From CAVOHU01 sp963817885 (GTDB lineage: Bacteria; Acidobacteriota; Vicinamibacteria; Vicinamibacterales; JAKQTR01): a DNA stretch of 64,000 bases. The notes beneath the pieces were generated by a model. That model was not told the origin of the DNA and made no database searches. It worked only from the letters and a program-made list of their open reading frames with translations. Position numbers and translations under genes: made by a program. The stretch is from contig CAWFQE010000002.1 in assembly GCA_963817885.1 (NCBI GenBank), forward strand, positions 744,001-808,000. Reading direction: 5' to 3'. This document shows positions 9,783 through 18,507 of the stretch, in pieces. Position 1 is the first letter of the stretch. Every line of letters starts with the position of its first letter.

Positions 9783-11048
9783 ATGTCCCCTGCGGTAGGC
9801 ACGATATCGGAACCAGGTCTCAGCCGATGGTGGCGCGTTGTCGGCGGGATGTGCATGAATCTGGCGCTCGGGTCGCTCTATGCCTGGAGCGTGTTCGTCG
9901 CCCCGCTCGAGAAGGAGTTCGGCTGGAAGCGGGCCGACACCTCTTCGGTATACACGTGGGCCATCGTGGTGTTCGCGCTCAGTTTCGTCGTCGCCGGGCG
10001 GCTGCAGGACAGGATCGGCCCGTTCCGCGTGTCCCTGACGGGCGCGATTCTCCTGACCGTGGGATTCCTGCTGTGCGCGTGGACCACCAGCCTGACTTAC
10101 CTGATCGTCTGCTTCGGAGTCCTGGTCGGCATCGGCAACGGGTTCGGGTACGCGACGCCGATCCCGGTCATGGCGAAGTGGTTCCCTGACAAGCGCGGCC
10201 TGGCGGTTGGCCTCGCCGTGGCCGGGTACGGCGGCGGATCGGCCATCTTCGGCCCGATGGCCAACCTGTGGCTCATCCCGACCTACGGATGGCGCACGAC
10301 CTTCACCGTGCTGGGCGTGGTGTTCTTCGTGATGACGATCGTCGGGGCCTTCCTGCTCAAGAACCCGCCGGCCGGGTACCGCCCGCACGGGTGGACGCCG
10401 CGCCAGCGCCGCGAAAGCGGCCGCGACGGTCCACGAATTCACTCCGGGCCAGATGTGGCGCACCTCGCCGGCGTATCTCATGTGGATCGCCTACGCCCTC
10501 GGCTGCTCGGCCGGCCAGATGGTCATCAGCCAGCTGGTGCCGTTCGCCAAGAGCATGAACATTCCGAGCGAGGCGCTGCAGACCCTCACGCTGATTGTCG
10601 GCGCGACGGGGAACGCGTCCGGCCGGATCCTCTCCGGCTGGATGTCGGACGCGCTGGGCCGGCTGAACGTCCTGCGCCTGATGATCGGCATCTCGGCGGT
10701 CGCCATGCCGCTGCTGTACCTGACGGGCGCCAACGTGGCCATGCTCTACGTCATGGTCTTCGTCGTCTACTGGTGCTACGGCACGCAGCTGTCGGTGAAC
10801 GGATCCGCCACGTCCGACTTCTGGGGCACGAAGAACGCCGGCATCAACTACGGCCTGCTGTTCACGGCGTGGGGCGTGGCTGGCATCATCGGACCGAGGA
10901 TCGGCGGCAGCCTTCTTCGACATGTACAAGAACTACGAGGCGGCGTTCTACGCCGCCGGGATCCTGGCGGTCGTCGCGCTGGTCTGCGAGCTGCTGGCCC
11001 GGCGGCCGGAACCTGCCGGTCGAAGCCCGGGTCGTCGTCGCGCGGTGA
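9783..11048 (+). CDS. MFS transporter, OFA (oxalate/formate antiporter-like) family
   Basis: This inner-membrane carrier has about 12 helices. The ATG at 9783 follows GGAGG by seven bases. The N-terminal half has GGMCMNLALGSLYAWSVFVAPLEKEFGW, the signature opening of OFA members, and GIGNGFGYATPIPVMAKWFPDKRGLAVGLAVAGYG. The second half begins around QMWRTSPAYLMWIAYALGCSAGQMV. Three +1 frame breaks (near 10,400, 10,913 and 11,010) split it; all conserved segments are present when read through. It lies about 75 bp before acetyl-CoA synthetase on the same strand, so an acetate or other monocarboxylate substrate is plausible, though the family also moves oxalate and formate. Confidence 0.8.
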   Translation: MSPAVGTISEPGLSRWWRVVGGMCMNLALGSLYAWSVFVAPLEKEFGWKRADTSSVYTWAIVVFALSFVVAGRLQDRIGPFRVSLTGAILLTVGFLLCAWTTSLTYLIVCFGVLVGIGNGFGYATPIPVMAKWFPDKRGLAVGLAVAGYGGGSAIFGPMANLWLIPTYGWRTTFTVLGVVFFVMTIVGAFLLKNPPAGYRPHGWTPRQRRESGRDGPRIHSGPDVAHLAGVSHVDRLRPRLLGRPDGHQPAGAVRQEHEHSERGAADPHADCRRDGERVRPDPLRLDVGRAGPAERPAPDDRHLGGRHAAAVPDGRQRGHALRHGLRRLLVLRHAAVGERIRHVRLLGHEERRHQLRPAVHGVGRGWHHRTEDRRQPSSTCTRTTRRRSTPPGSWRSSRWSASCWPGGRNLPVEARVVVAR

Positions 11049-11121
11049 CGCCGGGTTCACGCGATCGAACGCACAGTCGGGTACTGACTTCTACGCTCAT
11101 GAACAGGATGGAGGACGTCGT

Positions 11122-13223
11122 ATGTCGGATCACAAGCGAGGCGTGACCGAGACGACCGAGGCGCAGATTGCCGTGCACTGGAAGGAGGAGGAGTACTACA
11201 AGCCTCCCAAGTCCTTCGTCGACCAGGCGAATCTCACTGACGCTTCGATCAACGACCGTTTCGCAGAGAAGAACTTCCCGGAGTGCTTCAACGAATACGC
11301 GGAGATGCTGACCTGGTACGAGCGCTGGCACACCACGCTCGACACCAACGACCCGCCGTTCTGGAAGTGGTTCGTCGGCGGCAAGATCAACGCGTCGTAC
11401 AACTGCGTCGATCGCCACCTGGCGAAATACCGGAACAAGGCCGCGCTGATTACCGTGCCGGAGCCGGAAGACGAGGATCCGGTGGCGGTGACCTACCAGG
11501 AGCTGTACGTCCGGGTGAACGAGTTCGCCGCGGTGCTGCGCGACTTCGCGGGTCTGAAGGCGGGCGACCGCGTCACGATCCACATGCCGATGCTCGCCGA
11601 ACTGCCGATCACCATGCTCGCGTGCGCGCGGCTCGGGGTGATCCACTCGGTGGTGTTCGGCGGCTTCAGCGGCGAGGCGTGCGGGCTGCGGGCCGCCGAC
11701 TCGGGCAGCCGCGTGCTGATCTACATGGACGGCTACTACCGCAGCGGCAAGATGATCGATCACAAGGCCGCCGCGGAAATCGCCGTCGCCACCGCGGAGA
11801 AGGAAGGCCAGAAGATCGACAAGATCCTGGTCTGGCGGCGGTACCCGGGCAAGTACTGCTCCGCCGCGCCGATGGTGCAGGGACGCGATTTCTTCGTCGA
11901 CGACGTGCTGAAGAAGTACCGGGGCGCGCACGTCGATCCGGTCCCGATGGACGCCGAGGCGCCCTTGTTCCTGATGTACACGAGCGGCACGACCGGCAAG
12001 CCCAAGGGCTGCCAGCATCGCACCGGCGGGTACCTCGCCTACGTGACCGGCACGTCGAAGTACATCCAGGACATCCACCCCGAGGACACCTACTGGTGCA
12101 TGGCCGACATCGGCTGGATCACCGGCCACTCGTACATCGTCTACGGCCCGCTCGCGCTGGCCGCCACCTCGGTCATCTACGAGGGCGTGCCCACCTTCCC
12201 GGACGCGGGCCGCGTGTGGCGGATCGCGCGAGCGCCTCGGCGTCAACATCTTCCACACCTCGCCGACCGCCATCCGGATGCTGCGAAAGGCCGGCCCCGA
12301 CGAGCCCGCGAAGTACCACTATCACTTCAAGCACATGACCACGGTCGGCGAGCCGATCGAACCGGAAGTGTGGCGGTGGTACTACAACACCGTCGGGAAG
12401 AAGGAGGCCGTGATCGTCGATACGTGGTGGCAGACCGAGAACGGCGGCTTCCTCTGCAGCACCAAGCCGGCGATCGACGCGATGAAGCCGGGCAGCGCGG
12501 GCCCGGGCGTGCCCGGCATCTACCCGGTCATCTACGACGAGAAGGGCCAGGAGATGACGGCGGGCACGGGCAAGGCCGGCAACATCTGCATCAAGAACCC
12601 GTGGCCCGGAATCTTCCAGACGATCTGGGGCGATCGGGACCGGTTCGTCCGCCAGTACCTATGCGAAGTACTGCAAGAACCCGAAGAGCAAGGACTGGCG
12701 CGACTGGCCGTACTTCGCGGCCGACGGCGCCATGCTGGCCGCCGACGGCTACTTCCGCATCCTGGGCCGCGTGGACGATGTCATCAACGTGGCCGGCCAT
12801 CGGCTGGGCACGAAGGAACTGGAATCCGCGTGCCTGACTGTGCCCGAGGTCGCCGAAGCCGCGGTGGTCCCGGTCGTCGACGAGATCAAGGGCCGCGTGC
12901 CTGAGATCTACGTCGCCCTCAAGCCCGGGTACGCGCCAACCAAGGAGATCACCGACCGGATCATCTCGACCATCGAAACGATGATCGGCAAGATCGCCCG
13001 GCCGAAGCAGGTCCACATCGTCCCTGACATGCCCAAGACGCGGTCGGGCAAGATCATGCGCCGCGTGCTCGCCGCGATTTCGAACACGCTCGATACGGGC
13101 GACATCACGACGCTCGCCAATCCCGACGTGGTCGAGCAGATCCGCCAGGCCGTGCAGGGCAAGGAGAAGGTCAAGACGAAGGAAGGCCCGGAGGACCTCA
13201 AGACGTTCGGCCAGGTCGAGTAG
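11122..13223 (+). CDS. acs: Acetyl-CoA synthetase (AMP-forming)
   Basis: The cytoplasmic enzyme turns acetate, ATP and CoA into acetyl-CoA. The start follows GGATGGAGG. The N-terminal ACAS segment (YYKPPKSFVDQANL, FWKWFVGGKINASYNCVDRHL) is followed by the P-loop YTSGTTGKPKG at about residue 286, TYWCMADIGWITGHSYIVYGPL and DTWWQTENGGF. The C-terminal ILGRVDDVINVAGHRLGT and TRSGKIMRR carry the lysine whose acetylation switches the enzyme off in Salmonella and Bacillus. Two +1 breaks (about 12,230 and 12,658, the latter at GTACC) interrupt an otherwise complete protein of about 700 residues. It converges on a Pat-like acetyltransferase/acuC/acuB gene set, which fits post-translational control. 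Propionate could be an alternative substrate. Confidence 0.92.
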
Positions 13224-13250
13224 CGGCGCGGCTGACCTGTAACCTATAAC

Positions 13251-15674
13251 CTATCTTCGGAATCCGAGCCTCACGTCGCCACCGATCTCGACCCGCCACG
13301 ACCCGTCGTCCTGCTGGCCGGCGTGCGCCTGGGCGGTCATGGCGAACAGCCACGGCAGTTCCTCGACCAGCTGGGAAATGCGGCCGAGGAGCTGCTCCAT
13401 GCCGCGGTCAGCCGGAACATCAGCCGCGTCGAGCATTTCACGCACATCGAGATCCGTCAGGGGCGTGATCCTGACGACCGGCGCCGCGCCGCTGCTCGCG
13501 ATCCGGAGCAACGGTCCGAAGCTCGGGTCCGACTGGACCTCGAGCGTCACGGCTCCGGCCTCAGTCATGACCGGCCGAGGGTCGTTCCCGCGCGAAGACA
13601 CCCCGAACAGGCGGAGAATCGTCCACGCCCGCTCGCCGTCGATCCACAGTTCTCGGTCCGTGGAGGTCTCCATGAGACCCGTGACCTCCTGGCGCGCCGC
13701 GGCGGCGTCGACATCCTCGTACCACATCAGCCGCCCGCCCGGCTGCGAGCGGAACGCGGAGTACTGGACCGCCCGGGACAGCGCCTGGGCTGCCGACTCG
13801 GGAAACCGGTACGACGGGAACACGTGATGATGCGACGCGGAGTCGCTCGCACCCTCGACGCCGACCTGAACCGCGCCGGCCGCGCCCATGAGGCACAGCA
13901 GCACCGGCTTCTGGACACCGGTCACGCGCTCGGCTCGAACCACTCCACGCCGGATGCCCCGCCCGACCACCTTCGGGTCGCATCCGTCCACGCACGCGAA
14001 CATCACGATGAGCGCGTCCACGTCTTCCCGTTCCACGGCCTGCTGCACGCTGGCCTCGTAGGCTTCGACGGTGGCGAGGGGCCCGAGGTCCAGCGCGGTG
14101 GCGGCCGAGGTCTGCAGTCCCCGCGCCTCGCAGGCATCGATGCAGATGGTCAGCACGCCGCCCGAATTGCTGATGAGCGCCACGCGGTTGCCGGCCGGCA
14201 GCGGCTGGTGTGCCAGCAACACCGCGATATCGAACATCTCCTCCAGCGTGTCGGCCCTGATGACGCCGGCCTGGTGGAACAGCACGTCGACGTTGGTGTC
14301 GCTCTCGCCGATGGCCCCGATGTGGGCACGCGCGGCGTCCCGGCCGGCCCGGCTGCGGGCGCTCTTCACGCACAGGATCGGCTTTCGGTACGACAGCCGG
14401 CGCGCCACGCGCGCGAAACGGCGCGGGTTGCCGAACGTCTCGAGGTACAGCAGGGCGATGTCGGTCGACGAATCCTCGTCCCAGTACTGGAGCAGGTCGT
14501 TGCCCGACACGTCGGCTCGATTTCCAGCCGAGACGAAGGTGGAAAATCCCAGGCCGCGCTCGGCCGCGTAGTTGAGGATGACGAGCCCGAGGGCCGCCGA
14601 GTGCGAGTAGAACCCGATGCGGCCGCGGGGCGCCAGCAGGGGCGCCAGGCTGGCGTTGAGGCTGATCTCCGGGTGGGTGTTCTGCAGCCCCAGGCAGTTC
14701 GGGCCGATGAGCCGGGCGCCGTTCGACCGTACCAGGTGAACCAGTTCCTTCTGTCGCTCGGCTCCGTCGGGTCCGGACTCGGCAAAGCCCGAGGTGATGA
14801 CGAGGAGTCCCTTGGTGCCGGCGCGGATGGCGTCGGCGGCGACCTCGAGCACGGTGCCGGCCGGGACGGCAAGAATCACCAGGTCCGCACGCTCGGGCAA
14901 GTCGGCTACCGATGCGTAGGCGCGTACGCCGTAGACGGAGACCGCCTGGTTGTTCACCGGGTACACCGTGCCCGCGAAGTTCGACCGCAGGATGGCGCGG
15001 AAGATCATGCTGCCCACCGCGGCGGGATCGCGCGAGGCGCCGACCACGGCGGCGGTGCGTGGCCGAAGCACCGGCAGCAGCGAATTGGCGGCGGCGATCC
15101 GGTCCCGCAATTCGACCCGTTCCCGGAGCGAGGCCAGTCCGCCGACCGGGAACTCGAGGTGAAGGCTGCTGCCCTCGTAGGCCTGGCACACCTCGAAGCC
15201 CGAGTCGCGGAACACGTTGATCATCGCCTGGTTGTCGTAGAGGACCTCGGCTTCGAAGCCGATGAACCCGGCGCCGGCCGCGATGCCGGCCAGCCGTTCC
15301 AGCAGGAGCGTGCTGATGCCCCGTCCCTGGAACTGATCGTGGACGAGGAACGCCACCTCGGCCTTGCCGAACACGCCCATCGACACGTAGTTGCCGAGCG
15401 CAATGACGCGGGCGTCGGGCTCCTGTCCGACGATCGCCATCAGGCCCAATCGATCGCGCGGATCGCCTGCGCACATCATCTCGACGACACTTCGCGCCAC
15501 GTAGGCCACCGCGCCCATGAAGCGCATCTGCAGGCTGGCCGGAGACACGCTTCGTACGAAGGCCTCCACAGCCGGTATATCGCCGGAGGTGGCGGTCCGC
15601 AGCAACACGCTTTCCCCGTCGCGGAGCAGCGTGTATTCGCGAAAGGCCGTGCCGTCAGGGATGATTCGAAACAT
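13251..15674 (-). CDS. Pat-like protein lysine acetyltransferase: GNAT fused to ADP-forming acyl-CoA synthetase domains
   Basis: This 807-residue fusion is predicted to acetylate and switch off Acs. A GNAT domain lies at about residues 20-180 (acetyl-CoA loop QFQGRGISTLL). A CoA-binding Rossmann domain follows (PRTAAVVGASRDPAAVGSMIFRAIL), then succinyl-CoA-ligase-like domains (RLIGPNCLGLQNT, FSTFVSAGNRADVSGNDLLQYW, KSARSRAGRDAARAHIGAIGESD, NSGGVLTICIDACE). The C-terminus ends about 120 residues into what would be the ATP-grasp part, shorter than in full ADP-forming synthetases. In Salmonella Pat the GNAT domain is C-terminal; here it is N-terminal, as in some other phyla. The ATG at 15674 gives the natural N-terminus MFRIIPDG; a longer frame runs back into an inverted repeat. 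It converges with acs (27 bp between stops). Confidence 0.85.
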   Translation of the reverse strand: MFRIIPDGTAFREYTLLRDGESVLLRTATSGDIPAVEAFVRSVSPASLQMRFMGAVAYVARSVVEMMCAGDPRDRLGLMAIVGQEPDARVIALGNYVSMGVFGKAEVAFLVHDQFQGRGISTLLLERLAGIAAGAGFIGFEAEVLYDNQAMINVFRDSGFEVCQAYEGSSLHLEFPVGGLASLRERVELRDRIAAANSLLPVLRPRTAAVVGASRDPAAVGSMIFRAILRSNFAGTVYPVNNQAVSVYGVRAYASVADLPERADLVILAVPAGTVLEVAADAIRAGTKGLLVITSGFAESGPDGAERQKELVHLVRSNGARLIGPNCLGLQNTHPEISLNASLAPLLAPRGRIGFYSHSAALGLVILNYAAERGLGFSTFVSAGNRADVSGNDLLQYWDEDSSTDIALLYLETFGNPRRFARVARRLSYRKPILCVKSARSRAGRDAARAHIGAIGESDTNVDVLFHQAGVIRADTLEEMFDIAVLLAHQPLPAGNRVALISNSGGVLTICIDACEARGLQTSAATALDLGPLATVEAYEASVQQAVEREDVDALIVMFACVDGCDPKVVGRGIRRGVVRAERVTGVQKPVLLCLMGAAGAVQVGVEGASDSASHHHVFPSYRFPESAAQALSRAVQYSAFRSQPGGRLMWYEDVDAAAARQEVTGLMETSTDRELWIDGERAWTILRLFGVSSRGNDPRPVMTEAGAVTLEVQSDPSFGPLLRIASSGAAPVVRITPLTDLDVREMLDAADVPADRGMEQLLGRISQLVEELPWLFAMTAQAHAGQQDDGSWRVEIGGDVRLGFRR

Positions 15675-15685
15675 AAGCGCCTCGC

Positions 15686-15760
15686 AGGGGTCGGGACGGA
15701 TTTCGCGCACTACGGTTTTGTATTTCAGTTTCGTTATGCGCGAAATCCGTCCCGACCCCT
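15686..15760. repeat. 75-bp element with perfect 24-bp inverted repeats between acuC and the Pat-like gene
   Basis: AGGGGTCGGGACGGATTTCG... (15686-15709) is repeated exactly in inverted form at 15737-15760, around a 27-bp AT-richer centre. The right arm supplies the last bases before the acuC stop codon, and the left arm ends 12 bp before the Pat-like start. Perfect long arms suggest a miniature mobile or REP-type element, or a strong hairpin modulating expression between the two genes. Confidence 0.8.
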
Positions 15761-16889
15761 AGAACCAATAGTGCCTCGCCCCTTCCAGTAATCGCTCCGC
15801 GACCAGGGCATTGCGATGCGCGATCTCGTTCCTGTTCGGGACCTCGGCGATGCCCGGATTCGGGTCGTGGAACTTCTCGGGCAGCGGCTGGTCAAACCTG
15901 CCGTTCCACCGGGTTCGCCAGGCTTCGGGTAGCGCCAGCGGCACAGGCAGGTCGTGCATCAGCAGGTATAGAAGCGCCCAGACGCGAGGCACCGCAATGA
16001 ACGAGTAGCCGCCGCCGAGCGTGAAGAGCACGCGTCCGGCCGTGAACTCGTCGGCCCAGTCGAGAATCCTCGAGAAGATCGCCTCGTAGTCACGCGTGGT
16101 CAGCATCAGATCGGCAAGCGGATCGTCGAAATGGGCATCGGCGCCCGCCTGGACGACGAGCACGCCCGGACGGAAATGGGCCAGCGCGGCCGGCACCACC
16201 TTGTCCAGCACCTCCAGGTAGCTCTTCCCATCCGTGAAAGGCTCGAGCGGCACGTTCAGCTTGAGCCCTCGGCCTGCGCCGGACCCGAGTTCGTGAATGC
16301 CGCCGGTGCCCGGAAACAGGAACTGGCCCGACTCGTGAAGGCTGATGGTCATCACGCGCCGGTCGTCGTAGAGGATCTGCTGGACGCCGTCACCATGGTG
16401 CACATCGATGTCGAGATACGCGACCCAGAGGCCGTGGTGCGTCAGGTGGTTGATGGCGATCGCCAGGTCGTTGTAGATGCAGAAGCCCGCCGCGAAATTC
16501 CGTCGCGCGTGGTGCAGCCCTCCGCCGAGCTGGAGCACGCGCTTCTGGCCGGCGCAGATGAGACGCGCGCCGTGCAGCGCGCCGCCAACCAGCCAGCGCG
16601 CCGCCCGGTCCATGTCGGGGAAGGCAGGCGTGTCGGGTGTCCCGAGCCCGTACTCCTGGCAGTCGGGCACCTCCTTCCCTGCGCCGAGCGCTTCAACCCT
16701 GCGCACGTAGTAGTCGGCGTGGACCTCGAGCAGATCGCTGTGCATGGCCGGTTCCGGCTCTTCCGGCAGGACGGTGTGGCCGAGTGAGGCGATCAGATCG
16801 AGCATCATGTCGACGCGGACCGGACTGAACGGGTGCCTGTCTCCAAACGAGTAGCTTCGGTAGGCCGGGTGGTAGATCACCGAGGGCAT
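15759..16889 (-). CDS. acuC: AcuC-like class I histone deacetylase-family protein deacetylase
   Basis: This 376-residue zinc deacetylase is predicted to remove acetyl groups from Acs and reactivate it. The opening HPAYRSYSFGDRHPFSPVRVDMM is that of AcuC proteins. Catalytic and zinc-site motifs are complete: GGGLHHAR (His126-His127), YLDIDVHHGDGVQ (Asp162 and His164), HESGQFLFPGTG, QAGADAHFDDPLADL (Asp251) and GGGYSF (catalytic Tyr). The start overlaps the end of acuB by 13 bp, so translation is probably coupled. The stop codon lies at the tip of the 75-bp inverted-repeat element. Gene order acuB-acuC-Pat-like, facing acs, parallels the acuABC/acsA neighbourhood of Bacillus. Confidence 0.9.
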   Translation of the reverse strand: MPSVIYHPAYRSYSFGDRHPFSPVRVDMMLDLIASLGHTVLPEEPEPAMHSDLLEVHADYYVRRVEALGAGKEVPDCQEYGLGTPDTPAFPDMDRAARWLVGGALHGARLICAGQKRVLQLGGGLHHARRNFAAGFCIYNDLAIAINHLTHHGLWVAYLDIDVHHGDGVQQILYDDRRVMTISLHESGQFLFPGTGGIHELGSGAGRGLKLNVPLEPFTDGKSYLEVLDKVVPAALAHFRPGVLVVQAGADAHFDDPLADLMLTTRDYEAIFSRILDWADEFTAGRVLFTLGGGYSFIAVPRVWALLYLLMHDLPVPLALPEAWRTRWNGRFDQPLPEKFHDPNPGIAEVPNRNEIAHRNALVAERLLEGARHYWF

Positions 16890-17506
16890 GGTTTTTCCGG
16901 CGGCCAGAGAACCTCGAATCCGTCCTGACGAAGGTCCCTCGCGATGATCCGGATCTCCATCGAGCCGACGCGCAACACGGTCCGAACGGAACTCGGCCCG
17001 TCTGGATACGTGAGAATCGAGTGGACGTTCAGGTCCCGCTTGCTCAGGAACGCCGTCAGTCGCGCCAGCTCGCCTGGGTGGTCCGGCAATCGCACCTCGA
17101 GGCGCCCGGAGGGTTTATCCGCCCCGGTCATCCGCATGAGGGCATCGAGCAGATCCAGGCCCGTGATGATGCCTTCGAGCCGCCCATCGTCCACGATGGG
17201 CAGACAGCCGATCTTGTGCTCGCGCATCGTGCGGGCGGCGTCTTCCACGGGGTCTTCGGGGCTCGCCGTCAGCAGCCCCCGCGACATCACCGTCGACACC
17301 GCACTGCCGGGCGGAAAGGGCGATGGCGCCAAAGCGCTCGTCGCCAGCCGGAGATCGCGGTCCGTGATCACGCCAACCAGCAGATCCCCGTCCAGCACGG
17401 GCAGGTGCCGGATGCCCTTCTGACGCATGGTGCGATACGCATCCTCGAGCGTCGTGTCGGAAGTCACCGTCAGGGCGGGACGCGTCATGATGTCCCTGAC
17501 CAGCAT
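16877..17506 (-). CDS. acuB: AcuB-like CBS-pair/ACT-domain protein
   Basis: The 209-residue cytoplasmic protein has two CBS domains. The first is MLVRDIMTRPALTVTSDTTLEDAYRTM to about residue 58; the second is VMSRGLLTASPEDPVEDAARTM to about 130. A C-terminal ACT-type domain follows (RLEVRLPDHPGELARLTAFLSKRDLNVHSILTY). This CBS-CBS-ACT order is that of AcuB, which accompanies AcuC in acetate utilisation. CBS pairs usually bind adenine nucleotides, so it may sense AMP/ATP for the acetylation switch; that role is inferred. It is first in the minus-strand acu cluster and overlaps acuC by 13 bp. Confidence 0.85.
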   Translation of the reverse strand: MLVRDIMTRPALTVTSDTTLEDAYRTMRQKGIRHLPVLDGDLLVGVITDRDLRLATSALAPSPFPPGSAVSTVMSRGLLTASPEDPVEDAARTMREHKIGCLPIVDDGRLEGIITGLDLLDALMRMTGADKPSGRLEVRLPDHPGELARLTAFLSKRDLNVHSILTYPDGPSSVRTVLRVGSMEIRIIARDLRQDGFEVLWPPEKPCPR

Positions 17507-17734
17507 ACGCAGGCCTCGCTTTTCAGGGGGTCTTCAGGAGTGCGCCAGCATGCAGGCGCGTCTCCGTCAACAGGTTCGATGATACGCCGGAATCGTCCAG
17601 GGCGTCCCGGCCGGCGCGGATTCCGTTTCCAGCGGGCGACGCCTGCTGGTAGAGTTCATGGGCGCCGTTGAAGGTTCGTCCGACGGGCAGCGTACACGGC
17701 CGCAAGCCCCAGGCCAGCCATCGTCAGCACCACC

Positions 17735-18376
17735 ATGTTCGACGCCCGCTATTTCGCCTACGCCACGATCTCGGCGCTGCTGGTCATCAGTCCCGGCGCG
17801 ACGATGGCGGTTGTGATGGAAGCGGCGGTCTCGGCCGGACGGGCCGCCGCCCTGTTCACGGTCGTCGGCGTCAATATCGCCAACGCGTCACTCGGCCTCG
17901 CCTCGGCGCTGGGCATGTCATTCGTGTTCCATCACTGGCCGTGGACGATGCAGGTGATTCGCGTCGGGGGCGCGGCGTACTTGTCGTTCCTGGGGATTCG
18001 AAAGCTGTGGGAGTTGTGGAGGGATCGGGCGGCGGACCCGGCGCCGTCACGGCTGGAGGAGCCGACTGACGCGGAACTGATGTCGAGCGGCGACCGCGTC
18101 GTGCGGGGTGTCGCGACCAATCTGCTCAACCCGTCCGTCGTCATTTTCTACATGATGTTCCTGCCCCAGTTCGTCGGGCCACAGGACCGGTTCTTTCCGC
18201 GGTTCCTTCTCCTGGCTGCCACGCACGTGACGATGAGTGCGACGTGGCTGTCGATCTGGGCGCTCGCTCTCGGTGCGCTGGCCGGAGTGTTCGCAAGGCC
18301 GCTGGTGCGCCGGACGCTGGACGCGCTGACAGGCGCGATCCTGGTTGGGCTGGGAGTGAGGCTGGTGGTGGGTTAG
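17735..18376 (+). CDS. LysE/RhtB-family exporter
   Basis: This 213-residue inner-membrane protein has about six helices. The N-terminus YATISALLVISPGATMAVVMEAAVSAGRAAALFTVVGVNIAN matches the family opening (PGP or PGA followed by a glycine-rich helix). LSFLGIRKLWELWR follows the second pair of helices, and VRGVATNLLNPSVVIFYMMFLPQFV is the conserved central motif. Members export amino acids such as lysine, threonine or homoserine; the substrate cannot be read from sequence. It stands alone between the divergent acu cluster and a convergent outer-membrane gene. Arrays of short repeats fill the space after its stop. Confidence 0.85.
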   Translation: MFDARYFAYATISALLVISPGATMAVVMEAAVSAGRAAALFTVVGVNIANASLGLASALGMSFVFHHWPWTMQVIRVGGAAYLSFLGIRKLWELWRDRAADPAPSRLEEPTDAELMSSGDRVVRGVATNLLNPSVVIFYMMFLPQFVGPQDRFFPRFLLLAATHVTMSATWLSIWALALGALAGVFARPLVRRTLDALTGAILVGLGVRLVVG

Positions 18377-18392
18377 ATTGGCTCCAGGCTCT

Positions 18393-18507
18393 TGGCTAAC
18401 GGCCAACGGCTAACGGCTAGAGGCCGTGACGACAGAACAGACCAGCGCCTAGCGCCTAGTCCCTAGCCCCTAGTCCCTAGCCCCTAGCCCCTAGCCCCTA
18501 GCCCCTA
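18393..18507. repeat. Heptamer array (GYSCCTA) between convergent genes
   Basis: Nine head-to-tail 7-bp units of the form G(C/T)(G/C)CCTA run from 18445 to 18507. A short CTAACGG-type repeat (18393-18420) precedes them. The last unit contains the stop codon of the minus-strand DUF5916 gene. Similar low-complexity patches occur at 21362-21423 and around 35200. Confidence 0.85.

Noticed and set aside
13323..15791. An 822-codon plus-strand frame opposite the Pat-like gene
   Set aside because: The minus-strand frame encodes clear GNAT and acyl-CoA synthetase motifs; the plus-strand product is compositionally biased and unrecognisable.
18445..18507. CCCTAG-type array as a linear replicon telomere
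   Set aside because: It is internal, only nine units long and lies between ordinary genes; slippage repeats are the simpler reading.
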